Source: Cohnella luojiensis
Lineage (GTDB): Bacteria > Bacillota > Bacilli > Paenibacillales > Paenibacillaceae
NCBI RefSeq assembly: GCF_004564235.1
Contig: NZ_SOMN01000010.1
Span: 79,134 to 143,133 of the forward strand
Direction: 5' to 3'
Length of the DNA: 64,000 nucleotides
Program-made: the position numbers and the translations under genes
In this document: in pieces, positions 29,409-38,745 of the stretch
How the letters are laid out: every line of letters starts with the position of its first letter
How positions within the stretch are numbered: position 1 is the first letter of the stretch
The notes under the pieces: model-generated
Told to the model about the DNA's origin: nothing
What the model saw: only the letters and a program-made list of their open reading frames with translations
Database searches by the model: none

Positions 29409-30290
29409 TTATTTCAACGAACCAGCCATGACACCTTTTTCAAAGTATTTTTGAAAAAAAGGATACATCAGAATTAATGGAAGACTCGAAATAACAATTG
29501 AAGAATACTTAATCATTTCTGAAAGCCGTTTCAGTTCAGCCATGGCTAATTGATCACTGATCATCCCTGGATCTGCTTGGTTTTGAATTAATATCGATCT
29601 TAAAACTAACTGTAACGGCTTTAATTTAGCATCATCCAAATAAATCATCGCATCGAAATAGGAGTTCCATTGAGCAACAAATGCGTACAATGCGATCACG
29701 AATATAATTGGTTTTGATAGAGGTAATACAATCTTGAAAAAGACATGTCTATCGGAAGCGCCATCAACATTGGCCGCTTCGTTTAATTCTTTCGGGATGC
29801 CCTTAAAAAAAGTTCTGGTCAAAATAATGTTCCATACATTTACTGCCCCAGGAACCATAATGGCCCATACGGTGTTTAACATTCCTAGGTCTTTCACGAC
29901 TAAGTAAGTAGGAATTAAACCGCCGTTAAAGAACATCGTGATAATAAACAGCGTCATAAATAAGTTTTTACCCACTAAGCCGTTAACGGATAATGAATAT
30001 CCAGCAAAGATAGAGATCACAACCGTAATAATAGTAAATCCGACTGAGTAATAAACAGCATTTGCAAAGCCTCGAATCATTGCTTCATTGGATAAAATCA
30101 ATTTATAACCTTCAAAAGTCCATGCTGAACGATCAAAGGTAATCCCTTTACTTAACAACTCTGTCGGATCCATGAATGAGGCCACGACTACATAAAACAA
30201 AGGTACGATTACTAATAAAACGGATAAGCATAACAAGAGATTGCTTGAAGCTAATAGGATTCGATCCAGTTTAGTGTGCTTAAAATTCAT
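29409..30290 (-). CDS. Carbohydrate ABC importer permease (YtcP/MalG class)
   Basis: The 293-residue protein has six membrane segments and the EAA loop KELNEAANVDGASDRHVFFK where an MsmK-like ATPase would dock. The C-terminus (YPFFQKYFEKGVMAGSLK) is typical of the YtcP group. It pairs with the upstream LplB-type permease. No ATPase gene is present in the locus; such importers usually borrow a shared ATPase encoded elsewhere. Confidence 0.93.
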   Translation of the reverse strand: MNFKHTKLDRILLASSNLLLCLSVLLVIVPLFYVVVASFMDPTELLSKGITFDRSAWTFEGYKLILSNEAMIRGFANAVYYSVGFTIITVVISIFAGYSLSVNGLVGKNLFMTLFIITMFFNGGLIPTYLVVKDLGMLNTVWAIMVPGAVNVWNIILTRTFFKGIPKELNEAANVDGASDRHVFFKIVLPLSKPIIFVIALYAFVAQWNSYFDAMIYLDDAKLKPLQLVLRSILIQNQADPGMISDQLAMAELKRLSEMIKYSSIVISSLPLILMYPFFQKYFEKGVMAGSLK

Positions 30291-30309
30291 ATGGTGACTC
30301 CTTTATTTT

Positions 30310-31215
30310 TTAATAGAGGCCTTCCCCTTCATTTAGTTTCTTAACGATGAAATTAACGGCAACAAGCATAATCACGTTAATAACAGAGTTGAAGAGACCA
30401 ACTGCGGTGGAATAGGCATAATCACCCGCTTGTAAACCTTGTTTATAAACATAGGTTGGTATAATTTCGGAAGTCGGCAAATTCATTGCCGTTTGCATTA
30501 AAAAGGCTTTCTCAAATCCGATCGCCATAATACTGCCTGCACCTAAAATAAATACGATCGCCATTACCGGTTTAATTGTCGACAGATCTATATGTCTAAT
30601 TCTTTGCACAATATTAGCGCCATCAATAGTAGCAGCGTTATGCAATTCTGGATCAACACTTGCTAATGCAGCTACATATATAATCGATGCCCAACCTGCT
30701 CCCTGCCAGATTCCAGATATGATATAGACAGATCGAAAATATTCAGGATCCGTCAAAAACATTAATGGTTTACCTGTAATGTTAGTGAGGATGATATTGA
30801 TGGGACCGGCTGGCGATAAAAAAATGAATATCATCCCTACGATAACTACAACAGATATAAAATTCGGTGCATAAAGGATAAGCTGAATGTTCTTTTTGAT
30901 CGCATTTCTGCGCAACTGATTTATCATCAAGGCTAAAATGATGGGCACCGGAAAACCCAGAATTAGACCATATAAGCTTAGTTTGAGCGTGCTCATAAAT
31001 ATGATTTCAAAGTTGGGTGAAGATAAAAACCTAGTAAAATGCTTTAATCCTGCCCATTCGCTGCCTAAAATTCCTTTCATCGGATTAAAGTCCTTAAAAG
31101 CGATAATCGCTCCATACATGGGTAAATATTTAAAAAGAAGAGTAAGTATTAATGCCGGTGCTAAGAGCAAATAAAGAAAGTAGTTCTTAAAAATGTAGTC
31201 CATTCTGCCCTGCAA
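30310..31215 (-). CDS. Carbohydrate ABC importer permease (LplB/YteP class)
   Basis: The 301-residue protein starts with a long membrane segment (YFLYLLLAPALILTLLFKYL) and the LplB signature YLPMYGAIIAFKDFNP, with the EAA loop near HNAATIDGANIVQRI. It ends KKLNEGEGLY, typical of the group. First gene of the importer operon, divergent from a LacI-type regulator 500 bp away. Confidence 0.93.
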   Translation of the reverse strand: MQGRMDYIFKNYFLYLLLAPALILTLLFKYLPMYGAIIAFKDFNPMKGILGSEWAGLKHFTRFLSSPNFEIIFMSTLKLSLYGLILGFPVPIILALMINQLRRNAIKKNIQLILYAPNFISVVVIVGMIFIFLSPAGPINIILTNITGKPLMFLTDPEYFRSVYIISGIWQGAGWASIIYVAALASVDPELHNAATIDGANIVQRIRHIDLSTIKPVMAIVFILGAGSIMAIGFEKAFLMQTAMNLPTSEIIPTYVYKQGLQAGDYAYSTAVGLFNSVINVIMLVAVNFIVKKLNEGEGLY

Positions 31216-31279
31216 TATTTAAACCCCCTCAAATTCCCCCGTTTTTTGTTATTGTTACATTTGTACAAAAAGTAAGGGT

Positions 31280-31298
31280 TTACATTTTAGAATTGTAA
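31280..31298. promoter_or_regulatory. Candidate operator 1, importer promoter region
   Basis: TTACA and TGTAA arms, nine bases apart, downstream of the putative importer promoter. Similar TTTACA/TGTAAA half-sites recur through 31250-31560. Binding by the adjacent LacI-type regulator is inferred. Confidence 0.4.
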
Positions 31299-31314
31299 TG
31301 TCTTCCGCAAATAG

Positions 31315-31343
31315 AATGTAACAGGATTCAGTGATATGGTCAA
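31315..31343 (-). promoter_or_regulatory. Candidate promoter of the sugar importer operon
   Basis: TTGACC (31338-31343) and TACATT (31315-31320) lie 17 bases apart on the minus strand, 100 bp upstream of the first permease gene. Confidence 0.55.
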
Positions 31344-31393
31344 TACTTTTTGTAAAATTATTTTGCCATTTGTAATCTACTTTTATTTACACA

Positions 31394-31414
31394 TTTGTCA
31401 ATTATATTGACAAA
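31394..31414. promoter_or_regulatory. Candidate operator 2, 8-bp dyad
   Basis: TTTGTCAA and TTGACAAA flank five bases in the A+T-rich region between the importer operon and the LacI gene. The size and symmetry suit a LacI-family dimer, but the usual central CG is absent. Confidence 0.5.
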
Positions 31415-31520
31415 TTGTTTGTTTTTCATTGATTTTAAGCGGGAATTTAGCATATTTCATATAAAAACTTAATCTCCACCCTTAAATAACCATAAAGGAA
31501 AAGATGATGTATGCACATTT

Positions 31521-31549
31521 TTGTAAACCCATTAGATTACATCTATAAT
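31521..31549 (+). promoter_or_regulatory. Candidate promoter of the LacI-type regulator
   Basis: TTGTAA (31521-31526) and TATAAT (31544-31549) are 17 bases apart on the plus strand, 170 bp upstream of the start codon. The rest of 31216-31722 is A+T-rich and holds no gene. Confidence 0.65.
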
Positions 31550-31722
31550 CGTTTAATAATGTAAAAACTTAATTGTGCATTTGTAACTTTCCTATTGATA
31601 TTTCATTCGAATTATTATACATTTACCATAGCATTTCCTTATTGCAGTATGGCGGATCAGTCCGACAGAGGATCCTTAACGACCTGCAAAATGTTGGGAT
31701 TAGCCGAGGTGGCCAACTAGAA

Positions 31723-32763
31723 ATGAAAAAAGAAAAAATTACCGCACAGCATATCGCCGATTCATTGGGACTCTCCAGGAATACTGTATCCAAAGCTCTA
31801 AACGGGAGTGAAACAATCCCTCAAGAGACTCGGAACAAAGTGATAAAAAAAGCTGTTGAATTAAAATATAAGCAATTCGCTTATGTGGATATCGAAAATT
31901 TGACTGCCAAAAATACGGGTAATATCGCTTTACTAACATCCAATATGCCCAACAAATCGCACTTTGGCTCCTCGCTTCTTGGCGGACTCGAGAAAAAAAT
32001 CAGTTCCGAAGGATATAATTTGTCCATTCATATTCTCAGGGAAACTGAAGTAGACAAGCTGGAACTCCCTAATAACTTTGAAACAAAAAATGTAGACGGA
32101 ATTATATGTATAGAGCTGTTCGATAAACAATACAGTAAATTAATAAATGAATTAAAAATTCCAACAATCTATATTGATTCTGCAGCAGATATTTTATATT
32201 CCGAACTAAATGCTGATATTATTTTGATGGAAAATGAACATAGCACCTATTCGCTCACCAAAAAACTGATAGATCATGGACATCAAAAAATTGGTTTTGT
32301 CGGCGATTACAATCACTGTAGAAGCTTTAATGAAAGATGGGTTGGTTTTAAAAGGGCACTATCCGACTCCAATATAGAATTTAACCTGTCTCACTGTATT
32401 GTTGGCTATGATCGATACTTTGCTGCTGACTCTAACTGGCTGGAAGAACAGTTGGTTAATATGGAGAGTTTGCCTGCAGCTTTAATATGCGCCAATGATT
32501 TTATTGCAATTAGCGTTATGAAAGCATTAAAAAATAATAATATAAAAGTACCGGACGACATTGCTGTTTGCGGCTTTGACGACTCTGCAGAATCACGTAT
32601 TATCGAACCGCATTTAACTACGGTCCATATATTCAATAATGAGATGGGTATTATCGCAGCGGAAATGCTATTATCAAGGTTAAAAAATCCTTCAAAGCCG
32701 TTCCAGATCACTCATGTGAAAACGGAACCCATATTCAGAGAATCAACTGGAAACTTACAATAA
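31723..32763 (+). CDS. LacI-family transcriptional regulator
   Basis: The 346-residue protein has an N-terminal LacI helix-turn-helix (ITAQHIADSLGLSRNTVSKAL, hinge after residue 45) and a periplasmic-binding-like sensor domain with ICANDFIAISVMKAL and VPDDIAVCGFDDS. ATG at 31723 aligns with normal LacI starts; 50 further upstream codons are open but lack family similarity, and the ribosome site is weak. Divergent from the oligosaccharide importer, which it very likely controls. Inducer unknown; a fructoside is plausible. Confidence 0.92.
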   Translation: MKKEKITAQHIADSLGLSRNTVSKALNGSETIPQETRNKVIKKAVELKYKQFAYVDIENLTAKNTGNIALLTSNMPNKSHFGSSLLGGLEKKISSEGYNLSIHILRETEVDKLELPNNFETKNVDGIICIELFDKQYSKLINELKIPTIYIDSAADILYSELNADIILMENEHSTYSLTKKLIDHGHQKIGFVGDYNHCRSFNERWVGFKRALSDSNIEFNLSHCIVGYDRYFAADSNWLEEQLVNMESLPAALICANDFIAISVMKALKNNNIKVPDDIAVCGFDDSAESRIIEPHLTTVHIFNNEMGIIAAEMLLSRLKNPSKPFQITHVKTEPIFRESTGNLQ

Positions 32764-32766
32764 AAC

Positions 32767-32800
32767 AACAAAAGCCAGCCTCTTTCGGCTAGCTTTTGTT
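32767..32800. terminator. Bidirectional terminator between LacI gene and fructokinase fragment
   Basis: AACAAAAGC and GCTTTTGTT flank a CAGCC/GGCTA inner pairing, with A and T runs on both sides, between convergent frames. Confidence 0.85.
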
Positions 32801-32809
32801 ATTTTAGTT

Positions 32810-33165
32810 CTAAGATCCATTGAGCATGTTCTCTACTTCTTGCAGTTTCGGTAATGAAGGAATCGCTCCCTTGCGCTGCGTTGCCAAAGCACCTGCAGCA
32901 TTTGCGAACCGAACGCAATCACGAATTTCACGATCCATCAGCGTACTAAAGCGATCCGGTGAATCCAACAATTGATAGAGTATGGCACCAAGGTATGCAT
33001 CTCCTGCACCATTCGAATCCACAGACTTAACAACAAAACCGGGTACGGTCCCTGTGTAATTGTGCACGTTATAATAACATCCCTTACTTCCAAGCGTTAC
33101 GAATATGGCCGGTATGCTATAACGATCGCTGAGCCACCGGCAGCCTTCTTCTTTAGTCCGAAACA
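32810..33165 (-). pseudogene. Fructokinase (PfkB family) C-terminal fragment
   Basis: About 118 residues match the C-terminal third of the intact fructokinase at 22040-23014: IPAIFVTLGSKGCYYN, VDSNGAGDAYLGAIL (with catalytic Asp) and GALATQRKGAIPSLP. The N-terminal two thirds with the substrate site are missing. The open frame starts at MALFRTKEEGCRW, where recognisable similarity ends and an oppositely oriented AraC fragment begins, so the gene was cut by a deletion near 33160. Not expected to be active. Confidence 0.85.
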
Positions 33166-33880
33166 ACGCCACTCACTCCGAAAAATCGGTGCAGATACGT
33201 TGCGCCAGCCTCATTTGCATTTCGACTTTTATTATCAAGATGACAGTCCCTTAGTAGGAGTTTCCTTCAAAAACTTGCAGCACATAACCGACGAGGAATC
33301 GCATTACTTCCGCCAAAATATCATGGATCAGATGCCGGTTAAGCTTTCAACCCATTTACGGTTGCAGCAGCCGGGCGTCATTGAGCGAATGTTGTTCGAT
33401 ATTATTAATGAATTTGAAATGAAACTGCCCTTCTACGAAGTAAAAGCCAAAGGACTGTTCATCGATCTATGGGTTCAATTGCTGCGTGAAAACATCTGGC
33501 ATCAGAATCCGCTTCTGATTTCCAATCTACAAATGCTGAACCGTGTAAAGGAGTACATTAAGGTCAACTTCTATACAAAGATATCATTGGACGAACTTTC
33601 CTCCAGATTCAATTTCAGCAAGTCATATCTCGTTCGATTGTTTACCCATACATTTGGAATGAGCCCCATTCAATATCATCAATTGATACGGATTGAAAAA
33701 GCGCGCGAGATGATTCAATTTACCGATGAACCACTCACGTCGATTGCCGACAAGATCGGTTACACGAGCATTCATTCTTTTAGCCGGATTTTCAAAAAAA
33801 TTGATGGCGTCAGCCCGTCATACTATCGAAGAAACGAAGTGAAAGAAGAGTTAACCGAAAAATCATTACCGTGGAGATAA
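33150..33880 (+). pseudogene. AraC-family regulator, N-terminally truncated
   Basis: About 240 residues are recognisable, from FFFSPKQRHSLRKI in the sensor domain through two helix-turn-helix motifs (LDELSSRFNFSKSYLVRLF; SIADKIGYTSIHSFSRIFKK) to SPSYYRRNE. The first part of the cupin barrel is absent, and an in-frame start further left at 32972 reads antisense to the fructokinase fragment. The DNA-binding half is intact, so residual function cannot be excluded, but no ribosome site is seen at a sensible start. Confidence 0.75.
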
Positions 33881-33939
33881 ATCTGTGTCAAGCTGGTACA
33901 TATAGCCTTTTACATTATGCGTTTTTAGAGGTAGTGAAG

Positions 33940-34680
33940 TCATTTACCACGCCCTCTGATCAACATAACGATAAAAAGAATAGTTGGTATAACTCCAATA
34001 AAAATCATATTGGCCTTGAATTGTTCCGCGATGATTTTCCCCATTTCTAAATGCGACTGCCAGCTCCGCGGAAGAAAGGAAGCGGCATACATTACGGCTC
34101 CAACCGGAAGGACAAACCTTCTATAATCGGTATTAAACAACTGAGACAACCCAAGTACGGCGGCTAAATACCATATTGTCGTTTTAATAAATATTCCCGC
34201 ATAAAAGAGCAAGATAACTAATTCGTCGAAACGCTCGAATACTTCGGCGATCTTAATCAGTTGTACGAATTGTAATAAGTGGCTTTTTAATCTGCGCCGG
34301 ATTAACGCTATATTGGTAACCATATCCTCGGTAAAACTATCTTTAGGACCCCGAACGACAGATTGGGACGAAGGCTCATCTACGCTTCTTTGCTTCCATT
34401 TGGACGAACTTCAGAAATGCCCTGTTCCAAACCTTCAGCGGAATAATCGTATCTCCGTTAAACATAGCCGACATAAATTCGTCCATTTTACTTATCGTAT
34501 TTGTTCGGTTAACTGTATGCCCCTTGAAACGTTCGAATGGCTATATCCGAGCTGTATTTATTGATATTTTGTTGAAGGTTTTCGGATAGCGTATCGGCTT
34601 GCAGAAGTTTATTCACCTTACCATCCCATCTTCCCAACAAATGTGTAATATCGCTCGTCAATTGAATTGATTATTTTGGG
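33940..34680 (-). pseudogene. Fused remnants of GerA and GerAB germinant-receptor genes
   Basis: On the minus strand, GerA-type sequence appears from about 34660: YSSDIAIRTFQGA, then MFNGDTIIP with WNRAFLKFVQMEAK, and after one frameshift DEPSSQSVVRGPKDSFTEDM and VTNIALIRRRLKS, the hallmark GerA segment. It then jumps directly to the C-terminal part of a GerAB permease (FDELVILLFYAGIFIKTTIWY, FNTDYRRFVLPVGAV). Internal stops break the GerA part. So a gerA-gerAB operon suffered an internal deletion that fused the genes, then decayed. The remainder of 33881-34760 holds nothing else recognised. Confidence 0.82.
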
Positions 34681-34760
34681 CAAAAGACAATAAGCTTAAT
34701 CAACAGCTAAGCTGTAGATTAAGCTTATTTCATAATTACATAGCAGTCGTATGTGGGAAT

Positions 34761-35816
34761 TCAGACCGACCATTCTTCCAATGACAATATCGGCTCCGCC
34801 TTCAGATCGAGCGAGGAATACTGCCCTCTGCGCCACTTCAAATCCGCCGCGGCGGCGATCATCGCGGCATTGTCGGTGCACAGCTTGTTCGGCGGGATGA
34901 GCAAAGGCACGCCCGCCTCCTCGCACAACGAACTTAGCCTTTCCCTTAACCCCCGGTTAGCCGCGACTCCGCCGCACAACAACATCTGCTTGGCGCCGAA
35001 CTCCTTGGCCGCTCTAATCGCCTTGCCGGTTACCACGTCAATTACCGATTGCTGGAACCCGCGGGCAAGCGCGGAAAAGTCCGGAGATTCCCCCTTCATC
35101 CGGGAACGGTTAATCTCCGACAAAACGGCGGATTTCAAGCCGCTAAAGCTGAAATCATAGGAGTCCTGCTCCAGCCATGAGCGAGGGAGTACGATTTCCT
35201 CCGCAGCCTCCTGAGCGAGACGGTCAACGCAAGGTCCTCCCGGATAAGGAAATTGCAGCGCTCTTGCTACCTTGTCATAGGCTTCGCCAACCGCATCGTC
35301 TCGCGTCCGTCCGATGATGCGGAATTTCCCCTCTTCTTCAAGAAGCACGATCTCCGTATGTCCGCCGGACACCACCAGAGCGATGGAAGGATAAACGATA
35401 TCGCCGATAAGGTGGTTGGCATATATATGTCCCGCGATGTGATGAGTTCCGATCAACGGGACGTCAAGGGCCAGCGCCAAGCTTTTGGCAGCGATGACTC
35501 CCACGAGCAAAGCCCCGATTAGTCCAGGTCCTTGCGTCACCGCCACCGCGTCAATATCCTCCAACTCCACCTTTGCCTCCCGAAGAGCTTCCTCTAGGAT
35601 TAACGTAATGCTCTCCACGTGCTTGCGCGACGCGATCTCCGGAACGACGCCGCCGAACTGCTTATGCGTCTCGATCTGGCTCGAGATGATGTTGGACAGT
35701 ACTTCCCGTCCGTTCCGGACGACGGCAACCGATGTTTCATCGCAACTTGTTTCTATAGCCAAAAGCAGATAGTCGCCTTCCGAGGAAGCCGATACTGCTT
35801 GGAATGTTTCGCTCAT
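34761..35816 (-). CDS. tsaD: tRNA N6-threonylcarbamoyladenosine transferase TsaD
   Basis: The 351-residue enzyme transfers threonylcarbamoyl to A37 of ANN-decoding tRNAs with TsaB and TsaE. Motifs: [14 protein letters not shown] at the N-terminus, the metal-binding [13 protein letters not shown], and [15 protein letters not shown] near the C-terminus. Its ATG overlaps the rimI stop by four bases. Last gene of the thiL-tsaE-tsaB-rimI-tsaD operon, and convergent, across 16.7 kb of accessory DNA, with ydiF. Confidence 0.98.
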   Translation of the reverse strand: MSETFQAVSASSEGDYLLLAIETSCDETSVAVVRNGREVLSNIISSQIETHKQFGGVVPEIASRKHVESITLILEEALREAKVELEDIDAVAVTQGPGLIGALLVGVIAAKSLALALDVPLIGTHHIAGHIYANHLIGDIVYPSIALVVSGGHTEIVLLEEEGKFRIIGRTRDDAVGEAYDKVARALQFPYPGGPCVDRLAQEAAEEIVLPRSWLEQDSYDFSFSGLKSAVLSEINRSRMKGESPDFSALARGFQQSVIDVVTGKAIRAAKEFGAKQMLLCGGVAANRGLRERLSSLCEEAGVPLLIPPNKLCTDNAAMIAAAADLKWRRGQYSSLDLKAEPILSLEEWSV

Positions 35817-36319
35817 GCCTCTTCCCCCTCCGTCGCTCCCGCGTATTCCGAATCCTCGAAGTCGTCATTCGGCACAAGATCAGCCCACATGATGAGCGCA
35901 TCCTCTAGATTATCCGAATAATAGGCTGGCCGAACCCCGGACGGGGAAAATCCCATTTTACGATATAAGGACTGCGCTCTTTCGTTAGATACCCGTACCT
36001 CCAAGGTCATTCTTCGCGCCCCGAGATAAGAGGCGGTCTTCATCATTTCCTTGAGAAGCTTTTTTCCGTAACCCATTCCTTGATATTTTTCCCTAATCGC
36101 GATATTCGTAACATGCGCTTCGTCGATAATAAGCCACATCCCGCCATAACCCAAAATGGTATCCTCGCGTTCCATGACCATGTATTTGGCGAATAAGTTA
36201 TGGGTCAGTTCGTTGCGAAAAGCTTCGGCAGACCAAGGCGCCGTGAAGGCTTCGCGTTCGATATCCACGATCGTGTCGATATCGTTCAAATTCATCAAGC
36301 GATAATTCATTCCCGTCAC
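35813..36319 (-). CDS. rimI: Ribosomal protein bS18-alanine N-acetyltransferase RimI
   Basis: The 168-residue GNAT enzyme has the acetyl-CoA loop [18 protein letters not shown] and [16 protein letters not shown], characteristic of RimI. It acetylates the N-terminus of ribosomal protein S18 (or related substrates). The gene overlaps tsaB and tsaD by four bases on each side, the standard place for rimI in Firmicutes. Confidence 0.94.
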   Translation of the reverse strand: MTGMNYRLMNLNDIDTIVDIEREAFTAPWSAEAFRNELTHNLFAKYMVMEREDTILGYGGMWLIIDEAHVTNIAIREKYQGMGYGKKLLKEMMKTASYLGARRMTLEVRVSNERAQSLYRKMGFSPSGVRPAYYSDNLEDALIMWADLVPNDDFEDSEYAGATEGEEA

Positions 36320-37110
36320 TCTCCCCGCGACGCCGCCAGCAACTTCGCTTCCGCTTCCGCCAATTGCGTGTAATTCGGGACGAAGCCGTGAACGTCATCC
36401 CGTTCTCCTTGCCTGAATCTATGCTCCGCAAGCTGTCCGACAGCAGTTGCGTTCATGTCGCATGCAAGCACTCGCAATCGCGTCCCCGACTGCTCGGCTT
36501 GTTCTATCGCGGCTTGGTGGGGAGCGGTTTCGCCCACGAACCAGATGGCGGCCACCTGCGAATCCGTCGAAGCCTCTCCCTCGATGCGACTGGCCCAATC
36601 CGCGATCAAGCGAATGCCGTCGCCATCTACAGTCTCCCATTTGCCCGCCGCGTCGGCCGAATAACGGGCGGTGTATACTTGACCTCTCCGCGCATCCATG
36701 AGGGGCACGATCCAGGTATCCCGATCCGGCACCATATTCTCGTTCGCCTCGCGCAAAGAATTCCATGCGCCAAGAGCCAGCGCTTTCAGGCTGGATACGC
36801 CAATGAGGGGCTTGTTCCAAGCCCATGCCAATGTTTTGGCTGCGGTTACCGCGATGCGAACCCCCGTATAAGATCCCGGGCCTTGACCTACGGCCACGGC
36901 ATCCAGATCCTTGCCTTTTAAGCCGTTCCGGCTAAGAAGCTCCTTGATCTCCGATAGAACCCTGACCGAATGATTGCGTTCGGTAAAGGAAATAATGGAA
37001 TCAACCCTGATCCCGTCCCTTACGATGGCAGCCGTAAACGCAGCCGTCGAGGTGTCGATGGCCAACACCGTCACGGAGCTGTCTTCGCTCCTGTTATCGA
37101 TTGATTTCAT
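36316..37110 (-). CDS. tsaB: tRNA threonylcarbamoyladenosine biosynthesis protein TsaB
   Basis: The 264-residue protein starts MKSIDNRSEDSSVTVLAIDTS and contains VAVGQGPGSYTGVRIAV, the TsaB signature. It is an inactive TsaD relative that scaffolds the TsaBDE complex. ATG at 37110 overlaps the tsaE stop (ATGA); the open frame runs 56 codons further into tsaE and is rejected. In the middle it is more divergent, as usual for TsaB. Confidence 0.95.
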   Translation of the reverse strand: MKSIDNRSEDSSVTVLAIDTSTAAFTAAIVRDGIRVDSIISFTERNHSVRVLSEIKELLSRNGLKGKDLDAVAVGQGPGSYTGVRIAVTAAKTLAWAWNKPLIGVSSLKALALGAWNSLREANENMVPDRDTWIVPLMDARRGQVYTARYSADAAGKWETVDGDGIRLIADWASRIEGEASTDSQVAAIWFVGETAPHQAAIEQAEQSGTRLRVLACDMNATAVGQLAEHRFRQGERDDVHGFVPNYTQLAEAEAKLLAASRGE

Positions 37111-37631
37111 GCGGTCGGTTCCTCCTCCTCGACTTGCCGCAGCTCTAGCAGGCGACACCATCGTTCGTATTCCTGCCCTACCGGCAAGCAGCTGATCCGA
37201 CGAGATTCGGGTCCGGTCGTCTCTATCCGGATATGCAATCTTTCCGGCGGCAGAATAGAGGCAATAATAGATGCCCATTCAACCAAAGTGACCCCTTCGC
37301 CGTGGAAATATTCGTCCAATCCAAGCTCGTCGGCTTCTTCCAATGACAAGCGGTACACGTCCATATGGTAAAAAGGAAAGCGAGATCCCTCATATTCTTT
37401 AATAATCGTATAGGTAGGACTGTTCACGATTCCCCGAACTCCGATCGCAGCCGCGAATGCCTGCGCGAATCTCGTTTTCCCCGCTCCCAGGTCCCCATCC
37501 AGCGCCAGCACCGTTCCAGGCTGCGCCAGCTTAGCCAATGCTTCCGCAAAGGCTGCCGTATCCCCCTCCGTAGGGATTTCCAGAACGAACCTCATCGGAT
37601 AATCTGCTTCATTCCATTGCATGCTTGGCAT
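37107..37631 (-). CDS. tsaE: tRNA threonylcarbamoyladenosine biosynthesis ATPase TsaE
   Basis: The 174-residue ATPase has the P-loop LDGDLGAGKTRFAQAFA near residue 40, VNSPTYTIIKEYEG, and FYHMDVYRL and LVEWAS typical of TsaE. It drives turnover of the TsaB-TsaD complex. Its start shares a base with the thiL stop (TAATG) and its stop overlaps tsaB. Confidence 0.96.
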   Translation of the reverse strand: MPSMQWNEADYPMRFVLEIPTEGDTAAFAEALAKLAQPGTVLALDGDLGAGKTRFAQAFAAAIGVRGIVNSPTYTIIKEYEGSRFPFYHMDVYRLSLEEADELGLDEYFHGEGVTLVEWASIIASILPPERLHIRIETTGPESRRISCLPVGQEYERWCRLLELRQVEEEEPTA

Positions 37632-38662
37632 TATCCCTTCGGAAAATGATTGTAACCCTGCTTAAGCACCGGCTTGTACGCACCGGATGCTGTTTCCATG
37701 ACGACCTCGGGCTCCCCGGCTTCGACTTCTCCGATGACGAACAAAGGGATTCCTTCCGCGCGAAAACGTACCCTCATCTCTTGCTCGGATCGCTTGTCCG
37801 CCGTACCGAGAAGAACGTAATCCTCCCCGCCATACAGCATGAAATCCAGCGGTTGTATCCCGTTATCATGGGCATAGGAAGCAAGTTCGCCCGATAGGGG
37901 CAGGAGCGTTTCCTTCAGTAGAAGCTTAACTCCCGAGGCTTCGGCGATTTCCCATGCTTCGCTGGCAACTCCGTCGCTGACGTCGTTAAGCGAAGCTCCC
38001 CATCCGTGCTCAAGAAGGATCCTCCCGGCTCTGACGGAAGGAGAAGGACGTTGATGCGCTTGAGTAAGCCTAAGCGATAGGGATTCGGCTTTGTTCATTA
38101 AGCCGTGGAGCCCTCCGGCGGATAAACCGGTAGGACCGGTCAGAAAGACGAATTGTCCGGGCTTGGCCCCGCTGCGCCGGATGGCTTGTCCTGCTTCGAC
38201 CGTACCTATTACCGTTACCGCCACGACTAGCTGATTCGGTGCCGACGTGGTGTCGCCACCGATAATGGCGACGCCATATCGTTCCGCGCATTCGTATAAT
38301 CCATCGTACAATCGCTTCATCCGATCGGCATCCCATGACGGGGGAACGCTCACCGAAACCAAGGCGAATTTCGGAATGCCGCCCATTGCGGCAATGTCGC
38401 TCACGTTGGCGGAGAGCGCCTTGTAGCCGACATCCGACTCGCCCATGGTCTCGTTCAGAAAATGAACTTTCTCTACCATCGTATCCATGGCGAGAAGCCA
38501 TTCCTGTGCCGCCGAACCTCCTGCGACGATAGCGGCATCGTCGCCGATGCCGAGAGTGACTCCTGCCTGAGCAAGGAATTCCCTGGGCTGACGGCCTTCC
38601 GTCCAGGAGCGAATAAGCCCGAATTCGTCCAATGGCCGCACGGCGTATCCCCTTTTCGTCAT
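37631..38662 (-). CDS. thiL: Thiamine-monophosphate kinase ThiL
   Basis: The 343-residue kinase makes thiamine diphosphate from thiamine monophosphate. Motifs: GIGDDAAIV at the metal-binding N-terminus, DTMVEKVHF, SANVSDIAAMGG, and GGDTTSAPNQL. It is first in the operon with the t6A genes, as in B. subtilis. Length and motifs are normal. Confidence 0.97.
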   Translation of the reverse strand: MTKRGYAVRPLDEFGLIRSWTEGRQPREFLAQAGVTLGIGDDAAIVAGGSAAQEWLLAMDTMVEKVHFLNETMGESDVGYKALSANVSDIAAMGGIPKFALVSVSVPPSWDADRMKRLYDGLYECAERYGVAIIGGDTTSAPNQLVVAVTVIGTVEAGQAIRRSGAKPGQFVFLTGPTGLSAGGLHGLMNKAESLSLRLTQAHQRPSPSVRAGRILLEHGWGASLNDVSDGVASEAWEIAEASGVKLLLKETLLPLSGELASYAHDNGIQPLDFMLYGGEDYVLLGTADKRSEQEMRVRFRAEGIPLFVIGEVEAGEPEVVMETASGAYKPVLKQGYNHFPKG

Positions 38663-38705
38663 TTTGTTCCTTCATTATATCGGGGTGCGCCCGAACATGC
38701 AAAGA

Positions 38706-38729
38706 CCCGTCCGGCTTATGCCGAACGGG
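38706..38729 (-). terminator. Hairpin after the 298-residue gene
   Basis: CCCGT-CGGC pairs with GCCG-ACGGG with one internal mismatch, followed by TCTTT on the minus strand, 16 bp after the upstream gene's stop and ahead of thiL. Confidence 0.55.
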
Positions 38730-38745
38730 AAAACTCTTGAATCCG

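Noticed and set aside
33940..34323. Functional 127-residue membrane protein
   Set aside because: It is a fusion of GerA and GerAB fragments, with GerA sequence continuing upstream in other frames.
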